The translations under genes were made by a program, and so were the position numbers. A stretch of DNA of 5,158 nt from Bacteroidetes bacterium UBA955 (GTDB taxonomy: Bacteria > Bacteroidota > Bacteroidia > NS11-12g > UBA955). Numbering within the stretch: position 1 is the stretch's first letter; the number at the start of each line of letters is the position of its first letter. Of the stretch, positions 1-5,158 are shown in pieces. The notes under the pieces are model-generated. The model was not told the origin of the DNA and did not search any database. It saw nothing but the letters and a program-made list of their open reading frames with translations. The stretch lies in the NCBI GenBank assembly GCA_002293105.1, contig DBCP01000019.1:1676-6833 (forward strand), in the 5' to 3' direction.

Positions 1-284
1 GCACGATGCATCGCCAAAATGCTGGCATTGAGAATGTTTATTTTGTCGATTTCGGTGGGTGTGCAACTGCCAATTCCCCAGAAAAGGGCTTCTGATTCAA
101 TGATCTTGCGCAAAGCCTCACGGTGTGATTTGCCCACTTGCTTGGAATCGTTGAGCCAAGGATGATGAAAATCGGGAGGGAGAATCACTGCTGCAGCAAC
201 CACCGGGCCTGCTAAGCAACCCCGGCCTGCCTCATCGCAACCTGCTTCGAGTTGAAAATCGCTGATTTGGGGTAGCAAAGCCAT
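1..284 (-). CDS. rnhB: Ribonuclease HII, N-terminal part (runs off left edge)
   Basis: Ribonuclease HII cuts the RNA strand of RNA-DNA hybrids and starts removal of single ribonucleotides misincorporated in DNA; it acts in the cytoplasm and needs divalent metal. Ninety-four codons are visible of a family usually about 200 residues long. The signature [18 protein letters not shown] lies at residues 16-33, with the catalytic pair D17 and E18 and the conserved GRG at 20-22. The DSKQ motif is at 46-49, and the [11 protein letters not shown] stretch at 78-88 also matches the family. The third catalytic Asp would lie beyond the window, so completeness cannot be judged. The ATG at 284 puts the catalytic Asp at the usual distance from the N-terminus; no clear Shine-Dalgarno sequence precedes it. 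It follows the glycosyltransferase gene by 35 bp on the same strand, with no terminator-like hairpin between, so co-transcription is likely. This is a housekeeping gene and the identification is firm. Confidence 0.95.
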   Translation of the reverse strand, partial: MALLPQISDFQLEAGCDEAGRGCLAGPVVAAAVILPPDFHHPWLNDSKQVGKSHREALRKIIESEALFWGIGSCTPTEIDKINILNASILAMHR

Positions 285-319
285 GGTTGGTTGTTCCGCT
301 TGTTGTTTTGAACGCTGAA

Positions 320-1135
320 TTAAGATTGTCGTTTGCCAAACAAAGCCCACCCGTATTTCAATGTCACTTCAACCATCTGCCAAAAACAGATCGTTAAGCC
401 ATCGTACCGATACAACCAACCGCGTTTGAAGACATAATTTCGAATAAACCGCGTTGGACCAGCCGTGAGGAGTTTCAGGAGTAAAAAGGCGAAGATCAAT
501 TGGTGTCTAACCGGTGAACCTGAAAAATCAACAAGTTCAGCCTGAATGGCACGCCCGCCAATTTTGCCAAATTTTAGGGCTTGCAGTTTAACCGCAGCCA
601 AATCGGTATAGCTGTAGTGCAAAATATCCCCCTTCATCTTATCAATGGGGTATTTCGGTTGAATCACAAATTTGTCGTGCGGATTTCTGCCAGACCAATT
701 CCCACATCTGCGATCCCACAACCGCAATTTGGTATCAGGATACCATCCACAGCCACGAATGGGCAAATCGCCCAAATGATTGAGTCTAGAAAAGGCAAAT
801 CCTTTGGTTTGGCCGTATAAGAGGCCGTTTTTGATGGCATTTTGCAAATGGATGCGCAATTCGTCTGACAAACATTCATCGGCATCCAGGCTCAAGACCC
901 AATGGAAGGTGGCTTGGTCTTTGGCCCAGTTTTTTTGTTGGATATGTCCTTCAAAGGGATGTTCAATGACTCGCGCGCCAAGGTTTTTGGCGATTTCACA
1001 TGTGTTGTCCGTGCTGTAGCTGTCAACAACAAGAACTTCGTCCACCAAGTCATTGACAGATTTGATGCATCGAGCGATGTTTGCAGACTCGTTGTGGGTA
1101 ATGATAACCGCCGATATTCCTGTAGAAACATCCAC
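320..1135 (-). CDS. Family 2 glycosyltransferase, WaaE/KdtX-like
   Basis: A predicted GT-A fold, inverting family 2 glycosyltransferase of 271 residues that probably adds a sugar from a nucleotide-sugar donor to a lipopolysaccharide or other cell-surface glycan on the cytoplasmic face of the inner membrane. Visible motifs are the N-terminal strand [10 protein letters not shown] (7-16), the nucleotide-binding VVDSYSTD (36-43), and the metal-binding LDADE (83-87, D84 and D86). The [10 protein letters not shown] block (131-140) and NPHDK (151-155) follow. The C-terminal part has a hydrophobic stretch near 212-224 followed by the [17 protein letters not shown] region (230-246), typical of the WaaE/beta-1,4-glucosyltransferase-like subgroup and suggesting peripheral membrane contact. 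The start is a GTG at 1135, 17 bp after the LytTR stop; no ATG exists in frame before the first beta strand and no Shine-Dalgarno sequence is seen, so the exact start is uncertain. Donor and acceptor cannot be read from the sequence. Confidence 0.9.
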   Translation of the reverse strand: MDVSTGISAVIITHNESANIARCIKSVNDLVDEVLVVDSYSTDNTCEIAKNLGARVIEHPFEGHIQQKNWAKDQATFHWVLSLDADECLSDELRIHLQNAIKNGLLYGQTKGFAFSRLNHLGDLPIRGCGWYPDTKLRLWDRRCGNWSGRNPHDKFVIQPKYPIDKMKGDILHYSYTDLAAVKLQALKFGKIGGRAIQAELVDFSGSPVRHQLIFAFLLLKLLTAGPTRFIRNYVFKRGWLYRYDGLTICFWQMVEVTLKYGWALFGKRQS

Positions 1136-1152
1136 GGAGGCGAAGATAGGAA

Positions 1153-1836
1153 TTAACTCGCCTTGTTAAAATGATTCAAGATAATCTGTCGGCCCGCCTT
1201 GGATACTTTCACCGATTCGCCATTTTGTAGCAATAATGTATTGCCCATGAGCGATCGGACTTGTTTTTGGTGTACGGCAAAGGAGCGGTGGGTGCGAATG
1301 AACTGATTTGGTAACAATTCCAAAATTTTCTTGATGGTTTTGGAAACGATGTATACTCTATCTGCCGTGTGTATGCGGGTGTAAGACCCGAAGCCTTCCA
1401 ATAGTTTGATGGAGGTGGTTTCTATGTAGATCTGGGCGCCTTTGTCCTTAATGACCAAGTTGTTTTTGTTGGCCGTCTTTTTGCGTTCTAACCAATGGAA
1501 GTAACGATCCAAACAATTGAGTATATCGTCCTGGTACAACGGCAAGTTCAAATAATCACGAAGACACAATTCTGCACTGCGCTGCACGCAAGTTTGAGCA
1601 AATTGATTTTCGCTGTCGATGATTACAATGTATGGGTGTGTTTGTGCATCGCGAAAGTCGTCCAAGATGTCATCACCTGTGGTTATATCGACGAAAATTA
1701 ACGCCGGGGAACCTTGATCATCCATCATTGTGTTAGCCAACTTAGATAAATCAAATAATGGTTGAAGTTCTTTCACCACGGATTTGATGTGCAAATAGGT
1801 ATTAGGAACTTGGCTTTTGTTTGTGTAGAAATACAT
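1153..1836 (-). CDS. LytTR-family transcriptional regulator with degenerate receiver-like domain
   Basis: A 227-residue DNA-binding regulator. Residues about 127-224 form a LytTR domain: the IYIETTSIKLLEGFGSYTRI core (136-155), FIRTHRSFAVHQKQV (179-193) and LLLQNGESVKVSKAGRQ (201-217) match the family closely. LytTR proteins bind pairs of short direct repeats. Residues 1-117 resemble a CheY-like receiver: ALIFVDI (45-51) puts D50 where the phosphorylated Asp sits, and DYLNLP (94-99) corresponds to the usual DYLLKP. However, the Lys of that motif is replaced by Leu, the N-terminal acidic pair is missing, and VIIDSE (71-76) stands in place of the usual FTTA-type segment. Phosphorylation in the normal way is therefore doubtful. 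No LytS-type kinase is adjacent. The ATG at 1836 follows an AT-rich leader with a candidate -7 promoter element. It is the likely first gene of an operon with the glycosyltransferase and rnhB, and is divergent from the TPR-LuxR gene. Confidence 0.9.
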   Translation of the reverse strand: MYFYTNKSQVPNTYLHIKSVVKELQPLFDLSKLANTMMDDQGSPALIFVDITTGDDILDDFRDAQTHPYIVIIDSENQFAQTCVQRSAELCLRDYLNLPLYQDDILNCLDRYFHWLERKKTANKNNLVIKDKGAQIYIETTSIKLLEGFGSYTRIHTADRVYIVSKTIKKILELLPNQFIRTHRSFAVHQKQVRSLMGNTLLLQNGESVKVSKAGRQIILNHFNKAS

Positions 1837-1858
1837 GGCTTTTTCTGTAGGATAGGTT

Positions 1859-1868
1859 CAAAATTATA
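1859..1868 (-). promoter_or_regulatory. Candidate Bacteroidota -7 promoter element for the LytTR operon
   Basis: Read on the minus strand this is TATAATTTTG. It contains TAATTTTG (1859-1866), an exact match to the Bacteroidota sigma-ABfr -7 consensus TAnnTTTG, and also a TATAAT. It lies 22 bp upstream of the LytTR ATG at 1836, which would give a short leader. The nearest upstream TTG is only 15 bp away, shorter than the usual spacing to the -33 element, so the upstream half is not convincing. The match is seen; promoter function is inferred. Confidence 0.35.
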
Positions 1869-1906
1869 GGCAACTACACCACAAGGCACGATCACCAAAT
1901 ATTTTG

Positions 1907-1936
1907 TTATAAAACATTACTGATATTATAAAAAAC
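1907..1936. repeat. Short direct repeat in the divergent intergenic region, possible operator
   Basis: TTATAAAAC at 1907-1915 recurs as TTATAAAAAAC at 1926-1936, a start-to-start distance of 19 bp, close to two turns of DNA. LytTR proteins generally bind two short direct repeats spaced in this range, and a LytTR gene starts about 70 bp away, so autoregulation is possible. The elements do not match a known LytTR consensus, and the region is AT-rich, so chance is a real alternative. The second copy could equally serve as a -10-like element (TATTAT at 1924-1929) of a plus-strand promoter. Confidence 0.25.
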
Positions 1937-1937
1937 G

Positions 1938-1965
1938 AAACAACAAGACTGGCTGAGTGTTGTTT
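1938..1965. promoter_or_regulatory. Perfect 8+8 bp inverted repeat before the TPR-LuxR gene
   Basis: AAACAACA (1938-1945) is repeated inverted as TGTTGTTT (1958-1965) around a 12-base loop, and the right arm is followed by two further T residues. The hairpin ends 6 bp before the ATG at 1972. It could be an operator for a dimeric regulator or, in RNA, a weak leader hairpin hindering translation. The arms are mostly A-T pairs, so as an intrinsic terminator it would be weak. If translation began at the GTG at 1957, the right arm would be coding, which is one argument for a later start. Confidence 0.35.
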
Positions 1966-1971
1966 TTGGTT

Positions 1972-3939
1972 ATGAAATATTATAAATTGCGGTGCTGTAT
2001 GAAAAAAATTATTACAAAATCAACCACTTTTTCGGTTTTTGGTCAGAATGTAATATTCCAAATGTTATATGTTACATCCATCGTATTTATGCTCTCGAAT
2101 TGTCAATCTCCGGAGCAAAAACGATGGCATAGTTATTATACTGATCAATGTACCCACGTAGACTCAATTCGTCAGTATTTCTTCGTTGAAAAAGACCCAG
2201 AAAAGTATGTGCAAAATATTTGTAATGTACAAGGTCGCATGGATCGTTTGGGTTTGGCAGATTCAGCAGATAAGATGCTTGGGATTATGCAAGACTTTGC
2301 CAATACTTCAGGAAACAAGCGATTTTTCGTTTACCATAATTTGAATTATGCCTACCACTACATGATTTTGGGCGAGTATGACAAGGCTTGGAATAAATTC
2401 TTATTGCGGGAAAAATTTGCTGCGGCCGCAGACATCAATAATCAACTGATGGCGTTCAATTTCTTGGGTAGTTATTACTATATGATTGGAGAACCTGATA
2501 GTGCGAGTATGGCATTGGTGAAAGGATACAGACTCTCTAAGGATGTGGGCGATACCATACTGCAATTTACTTTGGCGCTGAATGCCGGAGCTGCTTACCA
2601 CGATTTAGGTATGTTTGGTGCTTCTTCTTATTATTTTTCAGAGGCTTATTCTTACAGCCAAAAGCATAATAAGCCCTCATTGATGTTGGTGAATAATTTG
2701 GTGGCGTCGTTGACGTCTGAATTGAAATATGATCGCGCTATAGCGCTCTGTGAGCAAAACAGAGAACAATGGATGAAAGATCCAAATGATAGGGCTGCAG
2801 TATTACTAAAATTGAATTACGCCAATTTGTTATTAATGCGGAATGATGTGAGAAAGAGTGGCGAGATTTTGAAATTGATCAATTTTCAACTAATTGACCC
2901 ATTGCACATCCCATTGTATCGATCCATTGAGTCAGAGGTGATTTTGGATAAAGGCGATATAAGTGGTTTTAAAGAACACATCGACACGCTCAAACCCATG
3001 ATTTATGAAAATCAGCCAAGATCCATCATCAAGTTTAAGCACGTTTTGTTGAAATCACTCCAGTTTATGGATTTTCCACTGTCAATTGATAGCATTCAAA
3101 CTTTTTACAATGACGCAATTAAACAGGATGAATTGGAATTGGTTGCCAGAGTGGAATATGCCTCGTTGTTAAGTGGCGTATACAAAAATCAGGGTAATGC
3201 AACTTTGGCTAGATTGTGGGAAACCAGGTTTTTTGAAAACCAAATGAAAATGGCAGACTTCAAAGATTCTCTGCATATGGTAGATATCGATGTTCAATTG
3301 GATCAAACAACGATGAAAAATGCCATGGTAGAGAAACAACTTGAGATTGAACGTGAAACCAGCAGTAATCGTTTGTTAACCTATTTGTCGATTTTTTTAA
3401 TGGTCTTGCTTGTCTCTGCGATTATTGGTCTTGCACTTTATGTGAAAAATGGCAAAAAGCGGAACGATATAATCACCCTAGAAGCAAAGTTGGTGAAACA
3501 AGAATTGGAGATGCTCAGACAAGAAAAAGAACTCAAAGAAAACGTTGTGGCGATCTCCCAATCAATTTTGGAGGAGGTGTCGGGTATCGGACAGCGATTG
3601 AGAACTGCAGGGTTTGCCAGAGATCCTGAAGCGATTTCTATTCGATTGGATTTGGAGCGTCTCGCCCAATTGAGCCAATCTGTTATTCAGCCCAGTTTAT
3701 CTGAGGTGGTATACGAATCATATGATTACTTATTTGTTCAATACCCCCAACTCAAGGCTTTGAATACAACGGAACGACGTATTTTGATCTTAACGGTATT
3801 GGGTAATAAGCCACGAGAAATCGCTGCGTTGCTGAAACTGAATGATCAGTACATCCGCAATGTTAAGTCAAAAATAAAAAAACTATTGGCGACAGAACCC
3901 GGTGTTGCAGACTGGTCAGATTTGAAACAGAAGTTATGA
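1972..3939 (+). CDS. Membrane-anchored TPR protein with C-terminal LuxR-type HTH (one-component regulator)
   Basis: A 655-residue predicted transmembrane transcription regulator of a type common in Bacteroidota. The N-terminus has a basic region and a hydrophobic core ending in LSNC (41-44), a plausible though not ideal lipobox with C44 as lipidated residue. Residues about 75-425 are alpha-helical with TPR-like pairs such as NYAYHYMILGEYDKAWNKF (125-143), presumably the periplasmic sensing part. One transmembrane helix spans about 468-491, followed by basic KNGKKRN that places the C-terminus in the cytoplasm. A coiled coil (about 500-540) leads to an HTH at 593-641, with TTERRILILTVLGNKPREIA (599-618) and the recognition-helix region near NDQYIRNVKSKIKKLL (624-639). 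The frame also opens with a GTG at 1957 and has an ATG at 1999 (MKKIITK), which gives the tidiest signal peptide; no Shine-Dalgarno sequence decides. Signal and target genes are unknown. Its 3' end overlaps the convergent AraC gene by 6 bp. Confidence 0.88.
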   Translation: MKYYKLRCCMKKIITKSTTFSVFGQNVIFQMLYVTSIVFMLSNCQSPEQKRWHSYYTDQCTHVDSIRQYFFVEKDPEKYVQNICNVQGRMDRLGLADSADKMLGIMQDFANTSGNKRFFVYHNLNYAYHYMILGEYDKAWNKFLLREKFAAAADINNQLMAFNFLGSYYYMIGEPDSASMALVKGYRLSKDVGDTILQFTLALNAGAAYHDLGMFGASSYYFSEAYSYSQKHNKPSLMLVNNLVASLTSELKYDRAIALCEQNREQWMKDPNDRAAVLLKLNYANLLLMRNDVRKSGEILKLINFQLIDPLHIPLYRSIESEVILDKGDISGFKEHIDTLKPMIYENQPRSIIKFKHVLLKSLQFMDFPLSIDSIQTFYNDAIKQDELELVARVEYASLLSGVYKNQGNATLARLWETRFFENQMKMADFKDSLHMVDIDVQLDQTTMKNAMVEKQLEIERETSSNRLLTYLSIFLMVLLVSAIIGLALYVKNGKKRNDIITLEAKLVKQELEMLRQEKELKENVVAISQSILEEVSGIGQRLRTAGFARDPEAISIRLDLERLAQLSQSVIQPSLSEVVYESYDYLFVQYPQLKALNTTERRILILTVLGNKPREIAALLKLNDQYIRNVKSKIKKLLATEPGVADWSDLKQKL

Positions 3940-5148
3940 TTTGATTTGCTCCAGATAATCGCTTGGAGATACGTCATGGTGTTTTTTGAAAGCATTGAAG
4001 AATGTGGTCCGTGAACCAAAACCAGAAGCTTCACCAATGGCTTCGATGGTATAATTCTTGAAGGCCGGCAATTGCATGATTTTCTTCGCGTAATTGATTC
4101 GATATTCATTTCTCATATCCACAAAACTCACATCGCTGTGATAGCGGAAAAAATAACCCCAGTGGTGTTTGGGGATTTTGGTTGCATGCGATAGGTGTTC
4201 CAAATTGAATTGCAACTGTGTGTATACCTCAGCATTGTGCTCAAAAAAATCAGTCAGTAACTGTTGGTAGGTTTGGATTTGTTGTTCAGTCAAAACCCCG
4301 GAAACGAATGCTTCCGTATTCTCTGCTCCATCTGCGGATGCATCCATACCGGGTTGAATAATACGAATATTTCTCGCAAAGTTGGGCAATCCCAATCGCA
4401 GTCCATCTGAATAAACGATCATGGTTAATGTCACAGTAAACAGCAGAAGACGGAATTCGTAAAATGGGCCAAAAAAGACCAATTGTTTCACATCTTTGAC
4501 TTCTAACATCGTTATAACCGCATTCATCAACATGAAGAAGGCCATTGAAACTATAATTGATGTCACAGTAAATGTCCACCTGAAGACATAGCGGTTGTGT
4601 TTAGACGCAGAAAAATGTTTACGCGTCTTGAGTTCTCGGAAACAAAAAATGGAGTAGGTTAGAACCGATAAAAATACAGCAACAAAGAAAATTTTGTAGG
4701 AAATACCATTGAACGACGCCGAATTCATAAGGTTGTTAGAGTCGCTAATCGAACGAACAATGGTCAATTTGTGAACGTTAGAACTAAAAATGTATTTGAG
4801 ACTAAGAAGGAATTGAACAAATGGGGCAATAAAGTGCACTAGGTCTTTTTTCTTGAAATAATCTTCATCGTGGAGTATTCCTCGCATGTACAAAAAAGTC
4901 ACGGGGGGTGCCAATAGGTAAATCATAGAAAATGAACCATAAACCCATGGTGCTTCCATGATCCATCCAGAGGAAATCAAAAAATTTCTGATGAAGTGAA
5001 AACAGCTCGAAAGAATAATGACCGATAAAAGGTTGTTTAGGTATTGGTTGTCATTGCTTTCTCGATTGAAAATCAAATACATCGCCAATAAACCTCCAAG
5101 AATGGAGATGACGAGGCTGTAAATTTCTATGAATTCGTTACTGAACAA
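3934..5148 (-). CDS. 7TM-AraC family membrane-bound transcriptional regulator (5' end uncertain)
   Basis: About 404 residues. The N-terminal half carries seven predicted membrane helices (roughly 8-27, 38-58, 69-89, 104-121, 150-170, 190-214, 225-247). A soluble linker (about 250-285) follows, then a C-terminal AraC-type DNA-binding domain. Its first HTH covers about 314-358 (LEHLSHATKIPKHHWGYFFR). The second covers about 366-402, with the strongly conserved IGEASGFGSRTTFFNAFKKH (371-390) and the SPSDYLEQI tail. Proteins of this layout are frequent in Bacteroidota and are thought to sense a signal at the membrane and bind DNA directly; the ligand here is unknown. The only start codon before helix 1 is a TTG at 5148. 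The frame stays open to the window edge (5158), so the true start may lie outside; the first in-frame ATG (codon 23) would destroy helix 1. The 3' end overlaps the convergent TPR-LuxR gene by 6 bp. Confidence 0.85.
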   Translation of the reverse strand: MFSNEFIEIYSLVISILGGLLAMYLIFNRESNDNQYLNNLLSVIILSSCFHFIRNFLISSGWIMEAPWVYGSFSMIYLLAPPVTFLYMRGILHDEDYFKKKDLVHFIAPFVQFLLSLKYIFSSNVHKLTIVRSISDSNNLMNSASFNGISYKIFFVAVFLSVLTYSIFCFRELKTRKHFSASKHNRYVFRWTFTVTSIIVSMAFFMLMNAVITMLEVKDVKQLVFFGPFYEFRLLLFTVTLTMIVYSDGLRLGLPNFARNIRIIQPGMDASADGAENTEAFVSGVLTEQQIQTYQQLLTDFFEHNAEVYTQLQFNLEHLSHATKIPKHHWGYFFRYHSDVSFVDMRNEYRINYAKKIMQLPAFKNYTIEAIGEASGFGSRTTFFNAFKKHHDVSPSDYLEQIKS

Positions 5149-5158
5149 TGAAAAAAAA

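Noticed and set aside
581..1156. Plus-strand open frames at 581-820, 780-1019 and 902-1156, and minus-strand frames at 664-885 and 892-1131
   Set aside because: They lie wholly or almost wholly inside the well-supported glycosyltransferase gene, show no recognisable domain, and are best read as out-of-frame shadows.
1495..1701. Plus-strand open frame opposite the LytTR gene
   Set aside because: Antisense to a gene with clear LytTR motifs; no domain or start signal of its own.
2401..2601. Minus-strand open frame inside the TPR-LuxR gene
   Set aside because: Short, antisense to the TPR region, no recognisable features.
3846..4579. Minus-strand frames at 3846-4109 and 4286-4579
   Set aside because: Out-of-frame shadows of the 7TM-AraC gene; cysteine- and arginine-rich composition is typical of a wrong frame.
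5151..5158. Run of eight A residues at the right edge
   Set aside because: Could be a slippery tract or part of a promoter upstream of the AraC gene, but the window ends here and nothing can be concluded.
1..5158. Search for CRISPR repeats, tRNA or rRNA genes, insertion sequences, attachment sites and riboswitches
   Set aside because: No repeated spacer pattern, cloverleaf-like sequence, transposase motif, long terminal repeats or recognisable riboswitch core was seen; coding sequence fills nearly all of the window.

Overview
The window reads as a piece of a Bacteroidota chromosome. The evidence is a membrane-spanning TPR regulator with a LuxR-type helix-turn-helix, a seven-helix membrane protein ending in an AraC domain, an orphan LytTR regulator, weak or absent Shine-Dalgarno sequences, and one good match to the Bacteroidota -7 promoter element (TAnnTTTG). 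This is judged from protein architecture and sequence style; no database search was possible.

Left part (1-1836, all minus strand): a likely operon transcribed right to left. It begins with a LytTR-family response-regulator-like protein (1153-1836). A family 2 glycosyltransferase of the WaaE/KdtX-like type follows (320-1135, 17 bp downstream). Then comes the N-terminal part of ribonuclease HII (1-284, 35 bp downstream), which runs off the left edge. The LytTR protein's receiver half looks degenerate, and no histidine kinase gene is present in the window.

Middle (1837-1971): a divergent intergenic region separating the LytTR operon from the plus-strand regulator. It holds a candidate minus-strand -7 element, a direct repeat of TTATAAAA spaced by about two helical turns, and an 8+8 bp perfect inverted repeat just before the plus-strand gene's first ATG.

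Right part (1972-5158): two large membrane-tethered regulators facing each other. On the plus strand is a TPR protein with a lipoprotein-like signal, one transmembrane helix, a coiled coil and a LuxR-type HTH (1972-3939). On the minus strand is a 7TM-AraC protein (3934 to the right edge). Their 3' ends overlap by 6 bp, so neither has its own terminator region.

The window therefore holds three transcriptional regulators of three DNA-binding families (LytTR, LuxR-type, AraC) side by side, two of them apparently membrane-anchored one-component sensors. Each architecture is known in Bacteroidota. The arrangement and the candidate operator sites are the most interesting part; I see no clear sign of a wholly new system, mobile element, CRISPR array or RNA gene.
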